Positions 1 to 8,956 of a DNA stretch of 20,196 bases are shown here, one piece after another. Positions within the stretch are counted from its first letter, which is position 1; every line of letters begins with the position of its first letter. Position numbers and translations under genes: made by a program. Origin of the DNA: an uncultured bacterium. Its GTDB lineage: Bacteria; Spirochaetota; Spirochaetia; Sphaerochaetales; Sphaerochaetaceae. Location of the stretch: the NCBI GenBank assembly GCA_905215015.1, contig CAJMOS010000051.1, positions 1 to 20,196 of the forward strand. The letters are read 5' to 3'. The notes below the pieces were generated by a model. That model saw only the letters and a program-made list of their open reading frames with translations. It was not told the origin of the DNA and did no database searches.

Positions 1-52
1 CCGCAAAGGTTACAGCGTGCTCTTCCGCCATGCCAACGTCAAAAAAGCGTTC
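1..52 (-). pseudogene. dxs: Internal fragment of 1-deoxy-D-xylulose-5-phosphate synthase (dxs), entered at a junction
   Basis: Read on the minus strand, codons from 52 down to 2 give ERFFDVGMAEEHAVTFA. This is the DXS signature around the catalytic glutamate (E370 in E. coli, motif AEQHAVTFAAG). DXS makes DXP from pyruvate and glyceraldehyde-3-phosphate with thiamine diphosphate, the first step of the MEP isoprenoid pathway. The AE(E/Q)HAVTFA string separates DXS from other transketolase-like proteins. There is no start codon nearby and nothing DXS-like upstream of about 53-58. There the sequence becomes the 5' end of an oppB-type gene in another frame. The DXS C-terminal half would continue to the left of the window. 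Only 17 residues are visible, so the family call rests on one motif, but it is a very distinctive one. Confidence 0.7.
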
Positions 53-191
53 CGTGGATGGTCTCCGTGAGCGCTCTCTCCGAAGCGAACGGACCACCGG
101 GGGCGACACGCACGATGAAGAAGCTCAAGGTGATGATGATCAGCATGGTAGGAATCATGCCAATGATTCTCTTGACAATATACTTCGCCAT
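39..191 (-). pseudogene. Truncated OppB/DppB-type peptide ABC transporter permease (N-terminus only)
   Basis: Starting at ATG 191, the protein reads MAKYIVKRIIGMIPTMLI and continues through a first membrane helix to VRVAPGGPFASER. This matches the first 35-40 residues of OppB-type permeases, inner-membrane subunits of oligopeptide ABC importers. The start has a good ribosome site (AGAGG about 7 nt upstream). A near-consensus promoter lies 70-100 nt further up. After about residue 45 the family similarity stops and a TGA follows at 41-39. Full-length family members are about 300-330 residues. The sequence beyond the break is a dxs fragment in a different frame, so the gene is broken by a junction, not by a point frameshift. 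The other transporter subunits are not in the window. Confidence 0.75.
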
Positions 192-265
192 TACTTTCCT
201 CTGAGTTCTGGTTTGTTCATAGCAAAAATAGGGACAATACGCCCCCTGCAAAAACATTCGGTGTA

Positions 266-294
266 ATAATATCCCAAGAGCATATTTGTGGCAA
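266..294 (-). promoter_or_regulatory. Sigma70-type promoter for the truncated oppB-like gene
   Basis: On the minus strand, TTGCCA (294-289), a 17-nt spacer and TATTAT (271-266) form a near-consensus vegetative promoter. Transcription would begin near 259, giving a leader of about 68 nt before the ATG at 191. The promoter is intact although the gene it drives is broken. Confidence 0.6.
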
Positions 295-578
295 TAAAGA
301 GTTGAATAAAATTGCTATTTAATTGCAATTAAACGAGATATTTTGCATTAACTTCCGTATAAACATACAGAACCCCCACCTGTTCCCCATCATATGCACG
401 AGTTGTTGCAAAAAGTCGTTGCTCCAAAACGCAATGCCCGGCCCGCCTTGGGACAGAAAGAGTCGCGGGACTTGCCCATGCACGGCAGGAAAGGAAAAAA
501 TCCAACCCGTTGAAAGGGAATAAGTTAGCTTTAAGCGCCCTTGCGTGATTCCTTCCTTCTGGGGTAAGGTTGGTAGCC
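295..578. other. Intergenic region between the oppB remnant and rimO
   Basis: I see no convincing gene here. It holds an AT-rich stretch with the 10-bp palindrome AATTGCAATT (321-330). Overlapping this is ATTGC (311-315) facing GCAAT (325-329), a possible operator near the oppB promoter. The rest is GC-mixed with no clear tRNA, ncRNA or promoter for rimO that I could defend. Confidence 0.4.
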
Positions 579-591
579 GAGGAGCCGAAAC

Positions 592-1928
592 GTGAGGAAG
601 GTCTATATCGAGAGCTTGGGATGCGCGAAGAACCAGGTTGACGCCGAAGTGATGCTGAGGCAATTGGAGGCGAAAGGCTACGAGCGGACGGAAGAGGCCG
701 CGGCGGCGGATCTGGTCCTGGTCAATACCTGCGGGTTCATCGACACCGCCCGGGAGGAGAGCGTCAACACGTTTTTCGCCCTGAGGAAACAGAACCCCAC
801 AGCCAAGTTCGTGGTGACCGGATGCATGGCCCAACGCTACGCCGACGAGCTGTTCAAGGAGCTTCCCGAGGCAGACGCCATTTTCGGGAACCGCGACCTG
901 AAGGAAATCGGGACGGTGGTCGACCAGGTGGAGGCGGGCAGACGTGCCGAACTGGTGCCCGAGTATCCTGATCCGGACGACGACGCATGGCAGCGTGACG
1001 AGCTGTTCGGGTACCCCGGCAGCGCCTTCCTGAAAATCAGCGAGGGCTGCAACCACTGGTGCTCCTACTGCGCCATCCCCCTGATCAGGGGGGAGCTCCG
1101 CAGCCGCCCGATGGGCCAGATCCTCGAGGAAACGAAAGGCCTTGTCTCCAAGGGCGTCCGGGAAATCAACGTGATCGCCCAGGATCTTGCCGCCTACGGC
1201 TCCGACTGGGACGGCAAGCGCCACTTCCGCGAATTGATGGAGGCTCTGGTCCGGATTCCCGGGCAGTTCCGGTATCGCATGCTCTACATCCATCCTGATT
1301 GGTTCCCCGACTGGCTTCCTGCATTCGTCAAGGAACACGAGGACAAGGTGATGCCCTATTTCGATGTGCCGATGCAGCATGCGGCGGGCGAGGTGCTTTC
1401 CAGGATGGGCAGGGTGGGAAATCCGGAAACCTACCTGGCTTTGGTCGAAGCGATCCGCAAGGAGCTTCCCGATGCGGTGATCCGCACTACCATCATGACC
1501 GGGTTCCCCGGCGAGACCGAGGAGAGCCAGCGGACCGTCAAGGAGTTCCTCAAGAAGGCCCAGTTCGACTGGATGGGTGTCTTCTGCTACAGCAGGGAGC
1601 AAGGAACCAAGGGCTACAAGATGCGTAATGGAAAAGAACACGCCGAGGCCCATAAGAAAGCGGTACTCTATAAAGAAGAGCTGGAGAGCTTGCAGAGCGA
1701 GATCAGCCACAAGCGGCTGGAGCGCTTTGTCGGCAAGAGCTTTCCTGTCCTGATCGAGGAACAGGTCAAGGGCGAGGAGCTTGCCTTGGGCCGCATCTAC
1801 GGCCAGGCTCCCGATGTCGACGGATTGACGGTCGTCATCGGCAATGACCTGAAGCCCGGATCTGTGGTGAAAGCCGGCATCCGTTCCGTCAAGGACATGG
1901 ACTTGGAAGCTGTCGCGTTGGAGGACTA

Positions 1929-1929
<1 letters not shown>
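592..1929 (+). CDS. rimO: Ribosomal protein S12 methylthiotransferase RimO
   Basis: RimO is a radical-SAM enzyme that adds a methylthio group to an aspartate of ribosomal protein S12, using two [4Fe-4S] clusters. The 445-aa length is normal. The N-terminal UPF0004 domain carries the auxiliary-cluster cysteines C11 (SLGCAKN), C47 (NTCGFI) and C78 (TGCMAQR). The radical-SAM motif is C153-NHW-C157-SY-C160, and a C-terminal TRAM-like region ends the protein. The SLGC-KN-VD start and the CNHWCSYC motif favour RimO over the related tRNA enzyme MiaB. The start is GTG at 592, preceded by GAGGAG at 579-584 with 7 nt spacing. Its TAA overlaps the pcrA ATG by one base (TAATG), so the two genes are probably translationally coupled. 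Confidence 0.95.
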
Positions 1930-4244
<2,315 letters not shown>

Positions 4245-4280
4245 GCATCGGGTGGTGGCGGATTATTTCTTGGTCGCCAC

Positions 4281-4310
4281 TAGACATGGTACAAGCCTGT
4301 GCGATAAGAT
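4281..4310 (+). promoter_or_regulatory. Candidate promoter for rplM-rpsI
   Basis: TAGACA (4281-4286), an 18-nt spacer and TAAGAT (4305-4310) match the sigma70 consensus at five and four of six positions. Transcription would begin near 4317, leaving a leader of about 300 nt before rplM. Long structured leaders are usual for autoregulated ribosomal-protein operons. A weak hairpin, GTGGCG (4255-4260) with CGCCAC (4275-4280), lies just upstream. It has no T-tract, so I do not call it a terminator. Confidence 0.4.
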
Positions 4311-4390
4311 GGGTTCGCTGTACGTTCAGGCGTGCAGAAGCGGAGTGTCTCCATCCTGGTGTTTTTCCTTGCGGGGAACCGGTGAAAGAG

Positions 4391-4468
4391 ACGCAATGCT
4401 CCCGTCGGCGGAGTACCTACTCTTCCAACATTCTGCCCTTTCCCAAGGAGTACAGGGGAGCATTGCGT
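4391..4468 (+). promoter_or_regulatory. 78-nt leader element bounded by a perfect 13-bp inverted repeat
   Basis: ACGCAATGCTCCC (4391-4403) is an exact reverse complement of GGGAGCATTGCGT (4456-4468), enclosing 52 nt. The interior contains GGAGTAC twice and a short internal hairpin. On the minus strand the interior reads GGAAGAGTAGGT followed by CCGCC, reminiscent of the conserved 3' part of 5S rRNA. The element is too short to be a 5S gene and lacks the rest of that molecule. It lies in the predicted rplM leader and may be a cis-regulatory structure or a small repeat element. Confidence 0.5.
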
Positions 4469-4562
4469 GGTCGCATCGGGGAATCAAGAGGAGGATTGGC
4501 CTCGGTTCAGCAAGTCTTCGGATGAGGGAACCGGACCATTCAGGAAGAAGGCATGACGGGCG

Positions 4563-4602
4563 CCCGCAGCGCGCGGGTAGCGAATTTGCAGGATATTCCT
4601 GC
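4563..4602 (+). promoter_or_regulatory. Two adjacent hairpins just before the rplM ribosome site
   Basis: CCCGC-agcgc-GCGGG (4563-4577) is followed by GCAGGA-TAT-TCCTGC (4588-4602), a perfect 6-bp stem with a 3-nt loop. The second ends about 5 nt before the AGGAAAGG ribosome site of rplM. It is well placed to affect translation start, as expected for L13 or S9 autoregulation. No known leader family could be assigned by eye. Confidence 0.4.
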
Positions 4603-4619
4603 GGGAAGGAAAGGGTCTT

Positions 4620-5051
4620 ATGGACACTATCTTTTTGAAGCCGTCGCAGTTCCAGAGAAAATGGTATCTGATCGATGCGGAGGGAAAGGAACTTGGCAGG
4701 GTAGCCGCTCTGGCCGCCTCCTTGGTTCGTGGCAAGCACAAGCCTGAGTATGTGCCTCATCAGGAAATCGGTGATTACGTCGTCATCATCAACGCCGCGA
4801 AGGCCGCGCTTTCCGGCAACAAGGCCAAGGACAAGATGTACTATCGCCACTCTGGCTACATCGGTGGCCTGAGAGCCGAGAACTACAATGACACCCTGAA
4901 GCGCAATCCCGTCTACCCGATGGAGCAAGCCGTCCAGGGCATGCTGACGAACAACAGGCTTGGCCGCAGGCTGATGAGGAACGTGCATGTCTATGCCGGT
5001 CCGGATCATCCGCACATGGCTCAGAAGCCTGAAGTTATCGAAGTCAAGTAA
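4620..5051 (+). CDS. rplM: 50S ribosomal protein L13
   Basis: L13 is an early-assembling protein of the large subunit. The 143-aa sequence shows the family landmarks in order: KWYLIDAEGKELGRVA near residues 14-29, LVRGKHKP (35-42), GDYVVIINAAK (51-61), YYRHSGYIGG (74-83), AVQGMLTNNRLGRR (103-116), and a basic tail. The ATG at 4620 follows AGGAAAGG at a suitable distance. Eleven bases separate its stop from rpsI, the classic rplM-rpsI pair. It is preceded by an unusually structured leader that may carry autoregulatory sites. Confidence 0.98.
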   Translation: MDTIFLKPSQFQRKWYLIDAEGKELGRVAALAASLVRGKHKPEYVPHQEIGDYVVIINAAKAALSGNKAKDKMYYRHSGYIGGLRAENYNDTLKRNPVYPMEQAVQGMLTNNRLGRRLMRNVHVYAGPDHPHMAQKPEVIEVK

Positions 5052-5062
5052 GGGGACGCAAT

Positions 5063-5479
5063 ATGGCAACTAAGAAAGAAGCAAAGAAAGTGGAAAATCT
5101 TGGCACTGGCGTCGGAAGACGCAAGACTGCCGTTGCCCGCGTGTACCTCCGCGAAGGCGATGGAAAGATCACGGTGAACGGAAAGGAACTGAGCGTGTAC
5201 TTCGTGAACCCGCTGCAGGCCAACCAGGTAAGGAAGCCTCTCGAGGTCACCAACAACACCGACAAGTTCGACGTTCTGATCAACGTCGTCGGTGGTGGTC
5301 CTGCCGGCCAGGCCGGCGCCTGCCGCCATGGTCTGGCAAGGGCGTTGGTCGTCGAGGATGAGGCGAACAAGCCTGCTCTCCGCGCGAATGGATATCTTAC
5401 CCGTGACTCCCGTATGGTCGAACGCAAGAAGTACGGCCAGAAGAAGGCACGCCGCAAGTTCCAGTTCAGCAAGCGTTAA
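5063..5479 (+). CDS. rpsI: 30S ribosomal protein S9
   Basis: S9 binds the 3' major domain of 16S rRNA, and its basic tail reaches the P-site tRNA. The 138-aa protein carries GTGVGRRKTAVARVYLREGDG at the start of the conserved domain, GGGPAGQAGACRHGLARAL in the middle and the diagnostic end RKKYGQKKARRKFQFSKR. The last SKR is the invariant S9 terminus that touches P-site tRNA. AAGGGGA supplies the ribosome site before ATG 5063. The stop lies three bases before the recX start and in the same frame. Confidence 0.98.
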   Translation: MATKKEAKKVENLGTGVGRRKTAVARVYLREGDGKITVNGKELSVYFVNPLQANQVRKPLEVTNNTDKFDVLINVVGGGPAGQAGACRHGLARALVVEDEANKPALRANGYLTRDSRMVERKKYGQKKARRKFQFSKR

Positions 5480-5482
5480 CCT

Positions 5483-6082
5483 TTGGCGTACGCTACCATC
5501 AAGAGAGGATCCTCCGGAGAGGGCTATTTCGCCCTCTCAAAGGAGAATCCTCCTTTTTTTATCTCCCCGAAGCAGCTTGCGGCCTGGCATCTGGAGGAGG
5601 GCGCCCAGCTTGATGAGGCGCAGTATCTCCGGATAAAGGCGCTGCATGCCGCCTCAGCCTGCATGGAGCAGGCGGTGAAATACCTTGCCATGCGCGAGCA
5701 TACAGCCAAGGAGCTTCGGCAGAAGCTTATGCAGAAGCAGTACGCTCCGGATACCATCGCCACAACCCTGGCCACCTTGCAAGGGAGCGGGGCCCAGAGT
5801 GATGAGCGGTATGCGGAAATCCTGGTCCGTAGCCGCCAAAGCAGGAATCCGGAAGGGAAGGTGATGCTGCTCAGGCGCCTCGCGGAAAAGGGCGTTTCCT
5901 CCCAGCTTGCCAGGAGGGTGGTGGACGAGGCTTTCGCCGGGAATGGCGAGATGTACGTCCGCACCGCCTGGGACATGGCATGGCGGCAGAGCCCTGACCG
6001 GCAGAAGTGCTTGGCGCGCATGCAGCGCAAGGGGTTCTCCTATGGGGAAGTCCGGCGGATGCTGGAACGGCGCGACGACTAG
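5483..6082 (+). CDS. recX: RecX-family regulator of RecA
   Basis: RecX binds RecA filaments and limits their activity. The 199-aa protein has a short beta-rich N-terminal segment, then three-helix repeats beginning at MEQAVKYLAMREHTAKELRQKL (about 61-82), with LVRSRQSRNPEGKVMLLRRLAEKGV in the middle and RKGFSYGEVRRMLE at the end, all typical of RecX. The only plausible in-frame start is TTG 5483, because rpsI ends in the same frame at 5479. No Shine-Dalgarno sequence is visible, so translation probably depends on coupling to rpsI. Two tandem hairpins with a T-run sit inside codons 12-26. The stop interlocks with the stop of the convergent DTW gene in CTAG. Confidence 0.85.
   Translation: MAYATIKRGSSGEGYFALSKENPPFFISPKQLAAWHLEEGAQLDEAQYLRIKALHAASACMEQAVKYLAMREHTAKELRQKLMQKQYAPDTIATTLATLQGSGAQSDERYAEILVRSRQSRNPEGKVMLLRRLAEKGVSSQLARRVVDEAFAGNGEMYVRTAWDMAWRQSPDRQKCLARMQRKGFSYGEVRRMLERRDD
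5517..5560 (+). terminator. Intrinsic-terminator-like double hairpin inside the recX 5' coding region
   Basis: GAGAGGGC-tatttc-GCCCTCTC (5517-5538) is a perfect 8-bp hairpin. It is followed directly by AAAGGAG-aatc-CTCCTTT (5539-5556), whose 3' arm merges into a 7-T run ending at 5560. This is a good Rho-independent terminator geometry 38-81 nt after the rpsI stop. It lies within the recX reading frame, whose encoded residues still fit the RecX N-terminus. It would end most rplM-rpsI transcripts while allowing some read-through into recX. Confidence 0.65.
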
Positions 6083-6744
6083 CAGTTGTCCCTGTCGTGT
6101 CTCCAAGGGTGCTGGGGGCCGTCTCCCTCGACTGCCCGCCGTGCCGCCTCGCTGTCCAGCTGGTGTCTGACCATCTTTCGGAACACCCCCATCATCGATT
6201 CCACATCGCAGGGCCTGGCGATTCCGCCTTCCTGCAATTCTTTGACCAGGTAGTAGCAGCTCTCGATGGTCGAGAGACAGTACTCTGCCGGTTCGTGCTT
6301 GAAGGTGAACTCCGAATGATAGCCTCGATTGAACGAGAGCTTGGGTAAAAGTCTCAGATTCCTGCTCAACCGTACCATCTTCGCGGCAAGAAACCACGTG
6401 GCGTCGACTACCACCACCAGAAGTTGGCGTCCGTTTTCCACCTGCTCCCGGAGCAGGGGGCTGTCGCTGGTATAGGCGTCAATGCCAGGATAGAGCATCA
6501 CCGGATAGTATCGCGGGTCCCCCAGCAGCTCGTTCAGCCGCTTGTTGTCGCTGAAATCGATGCCGATGATGATCTCGCTTTCCTTCAAGGCGAGGTGTGT
6601 CAGCCTGCCAGTCCCTGTTTTTTGGTGGAAAGCCTCTTTGGGGTGCATGAGGATGACGAACTTGACGCCGGTGTCCGCCTCGTGGATGTACGGGCAAAGG
6701 CAATTCGATTTTGGCCGGAAACAACGGTAGCACATCTCGCTCAT
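6079..6744 (-). CDS. DTW-domain tRNA-uridine aminocarboxypropyltransferase (TapT/YfiP-like)
   Basis: DTW proteins transfer the 3-amino-3-carboxypropyl group of S-adenosylmethionine to a tRNA uridine (acp3U, position 47 in E. coli via TapT). The 221-aa protein has the N-terminal zinc-type cluster C5-YR-C8 and C15-L-C17, the namesake motif as DATW (114-117), and the C-terminal block HEPAEYCLSTIES. I chose ATG 6744; a TTG at 6774 in the same frame lacks a ribosome site, while AAAGGGG lies about 13 nt before 6744, which is a long spacing. The last four bases interlock with the recX stop on the opposite strand. It lies downstream of the propeller gene on the same strand but behind that gene's terminator. 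Confidence 0.82.
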   Translation of the reverse strand: MSEMCYRCFRPKSNCLCPYIHEADTGVKFVILMHPKEAFHQKTGTGRLTHLALKESEIIIGIDFSDNKRLNELLGDPRYYPVMLYPGIDAYTSDSPLLREQVENGRQLLVVVVDATWFLAAKMVRLSRNLRLLPKLSFNRGYHSEFTFKHEPAEYCLSTIESCYYLVKELQEGGIARPCDVESMMGVFRKMVRHQLDSEAARRAVEGDGPQHPWRHDRDNC

Positions 6745-6793
6745 GGACGGAAGTGTACCCCTTTGTCGATGCAAAGAGAAGGCTTGGCGCGGG

Positions 6794-6830
6794 AAAAAGC
6801 AAACGCGATGGAAGCGTTATCTCCATCGCG
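6794..6830 (-). terminator. Intrinsic terminator overlapping the propeller gene's stop codon
   Basis: On the minus strand CGCGATGGA (6830-6822) and TCCATCGCG (6812-6804) form a perfect 9-bp stem with a 9-nt loop. The 3' arm is followed by TTTGCTTTTT (6803-6794). The TAA of the FG-GAP gene (6819-6817) lies in the loop. This separates that gene from the DTW gene downstream. Confidence 0.75.
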
Positions 6831-8826
6831 GGAAGCTGAACTCCCCACGGTAGTTGGAGGCATTGTAGACCGCATACCCTTCCGGGTCGTAGACTCCTTT
6901 CCTGTTGGGTTTCGCCTCTCCATCCTGCGTGTAGATGCAAAGCCGCTTGTTGTCCCAGCAAAGGATTTCCGGCCGTCTGTCGCCGGTGACGTCGAGCACC
7001 TCGCTGCAGAGCGTCGGGTGTCCGTCGTCGGGAAGGCGTACCATCACATCCCCGTTGCCGTCGACCAGTCCGCCATGCGCGACATCGCCATTGAGCAGGA
7101 TGAGGTCCGTGCCGCTGCCATCCCAGTTGACCGGGGTGATGATGTTGCCATTGCACAGCATCTCCTTATGCCACAGCTCGTTTCCCTTGCAGTCGTGCAT
7201 GTAGATGATCGCGTTGTTTCCCCAGTAGGTGGTGGTGCAGATTTCCAAGCCCTTGCGTTCCGGCAGGTAGTTGCCGATGGAGATCCGCTGGGCGTGCCCG
7301 TTGATGTCCCGCTTGAGGATGGTGCCGTGTTTGTCCAGGATCATGAAGCCTTCCCAACCGCTGACGATGGCGATTTCCTCGTCAGGGTCATCAGGGTTGA
7401 AGCGGCCGACGATGATCTCGTCGGTATGGTCGACGGTGATCGGCAGGCTCCACATGAGCTTTCCGTCATGGTCGATCATGTTGTAGCAGCTGAAGATCTC
7501 GTCCTTCCCGTCGCCGTCGAAATCGTAGTTGTAGGGGAAATGTCCGGTGTTGTAATGGCTGAACTTCCACAGCAGGTGGAAATCCTTGTCGTAGATCCAG
7601 ATGCGGCTGTACCGGTCCTTGATCAGGATGTCGCTCGGCCGTCCGTTGCCGGAGACGTTGACAATCCGGATCGCGTCGACGTTGAGCCGGCTCGATGCGT
7701 AGGCCCCGAATTCCAGGCTGGTGACCGTCGCCGGGTCCTGGTCGTTCAACGGGGTCGGCACGCGCTTGAGCACGTTGCCTGTCGCACCATCGAGGACCAT
7801 CAGCTGGGAGTCCCAGCTGCAGATCACCTCGTCCTTGCCGTCACCGTCGATATCGTAGACCTGGAAGGGTAGGTCGGTGGTCAGCATGGTCGTGTCGTCC
7901 TTCTTGCTCGGTTCCCCGATTTGCCAGAGCACGTTGCCGGTGTCGAAACTGACGGCGGTCATGCAGCTGATGAAGGGGTATCGGTCCTTATAGACGCGCC
8001 GCTGGTTCTGGCAGATGACGAAGAAAGTTTCCTTGGTCCCGGTCAGGTGACCGAAGCGGATTTGCCGGCCCCCTCCGAAATCCTTCAGGTCGATGGTCTT
8101 CCAGAGCTTGGCTTTCGGATAGGTCGCCGCCTTGCGGGCGATGGCCTCGGAGCGGGCCGTCCTGTGCGCCTCAAGGTCCTTCCATGCTTTTCCAGGCATG
8201 GTCACGACGACGGAACGGTACTGGGTGGGAATCGATGCGGAAAGGGCGATGCATCCTTCCTGCCAGGTCTCGTCGGTAGCTTCAATGGCCTCGTTCCCGT
8301 CCAAGAAGCAGCTGAAGTGATTCCCCTTGACGGTCACGGAGAGCGTATGGAATTCGTCGGTAGACCAGGAAATCTTGGCGTTGGCGATGACGGTACGTTC
8401 CAGCTTGTTGACCCGATGCAGCTCGACTCCGCCCTTCACCAGGAAGAACCCGTAATGCATCATGCTGGTCTGGTAGCGGAAGGCGACGCCGCTGATCTGG
8501 CTGTCGATGGCGGGGCGGAGTTCCACAGTAACGGTGTAGTCTTTCCAGTCGGTTTCTCCGGCACGAAGCACCGGAACCGCTTTCTTCAGTCCCGGGGGCG
8601 CGATGCGCTGCTGTTCCATGCAGTGCCTTCCGTCAAGCGCCGGGTCGGTGACCATCCACGACGGTCCCCGGTAGGACCAGTTGGTGATCGGGTCGTACCA
8701 GATGCCCTTGTAGCCTTTCTCGGGGTAGAAGTGGTACTCGCCCATGGCGGAGTGCTCCCTGTCGAAAGGGAAGTCTCCCAGCTCGAAGGAATGGAAATCC
8801 TCGTTGATCAGCAGCATGTCGCCCAT
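6817..8826 (-). CDS. Cytoplasmic FG-GAP beta-propeller protein with a LamG-like N-domain, rhamnogalacturonan-lyase-like
   Basis: This 669-aa protein starts at ATG 8826 behind a strong GGGGAGG. The N-terminal ~220 residues look like a concanavalin-type jelly roll (repeated strands such as YTVTVELRP, GFFLVKGGVELH, NHFSCFLDG). The rest is a propeller with calcium-type loops DIDGDGKDE (about 324), DFDGDGKDE (about 434), NWDGSGTD (about 565) and DVTGDRRPE (about 611). Similar propellers occur in PL11-type rhamnogalacturonan lyases and in FG-GAP sugar-binding proteins. No signal peptide is visible (MGDMLLINEDFHSFEL), so it should act on imported oligosaccharides, or be a scaffold or sensor. Its upstream neighbour on the same strand is an AraC regulator. 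Family placement is uncertain and I cannot assign catalytic residues. Confidence 0.65.
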   Translation of the reverse strand: MGDMLLINEDFHSFELGDFPFDREHSAMGEYHFYPEKGYKGIWYDPITNWSYRGPSWMVTDPALDGRHCMEQQRIAPPGLKKAVPVLRAGETDWKDYTVTVELRPAIDSQISGVAFRYQTSMMHYGFFLVKGGVELHRVNKLERTVIANAKISWSTDEFHTLSVTVKGNHFSCFLDGNEAIEATDETWQEGCIALSASIPTQYRSVVVTMPGKAWKDLEAHRTARSEAIARKAATYPKAKLWKTIDLKDFGGGRQIRFGHLTGTKETFFVICQNQRRVYKDRYPFISCMTAVSFDTGNVLWQIGEPSKKDDTTMLTTDLPFQVYDIDGDGKDEVICSWDSQLMVLDGATGNVLKRVPTPLNDQDPATVTSLEFGAYASSRLNVDAIRIVNVSGNGRPSDILIKDRYSRIWIYDKDFHLLWKFSHYNTGHFPYNYDFDGDGKDEIFSCYNMIDHDGKLMWSLPITVDHTDEIIVGRFNPDDPDEEIAIVSGWEGFMILDKHGTILKRDINGHAQRISIGNYLPERKGLEICTTTYWGNNAIIYMHDCKGNELWHKEMLCNGNIITPVNWDGSGTDLILLNGDVAHGGLVDGNGDVMVRLPDDGHPTLCSEVLDVTGDRRPEILCWDNKRLCIYTQDGEAKPNRKGVYDPEGYAVYNASNYRGEFSFPRWR

Positions 8827-8882
8827 AGAAATACCTCCCCACCCATCGGATTGCCTTGCCCGGCAACGGGTCTGCACGACTT

Positions 8883-8914
8883 CACCTCCGATTATTAGGG
8901 ATTCTTCGGAGGTG
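8883..8914 (-). promoter_or_regulatory. 9-bp inverted repeat upstream of the propeller gene
   Basis: CACCTCCGA (8883-8891) faces TCGGAGGTG (8906-8914) across a 14-nt loop, about 60 bp before the propeller start and just after the araC stop. Neither strand has a T-tract, so it is not a normal terminator. It could be an operator for the AraC regulator or an mRNA leader hairpin. Confidence 0.4.
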
Positions 8915-8956
8915 GAGTAGGGAGAAACAAGGTAAAATGTTGAGAAAATCCGTAGG

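Noticed and set aside
319..1710. Long open frame on the minus strand opposite rimO
   Set aside because: It is a high-GC shadow of rimO with no family features; rimO is certain on the plus strand.
4391..4468. A 5S rRNA gene
   Set aside because: Only a short stretch resembles the 5S 3' domain; length and the conserved 5' domain are wrong.
6424..7872. 482-codon plus-strand frame opposite the propeller gene
   Set aside because: Shadow; the minus strand has FG-GAP motifs, a ribosome site and a terminator.
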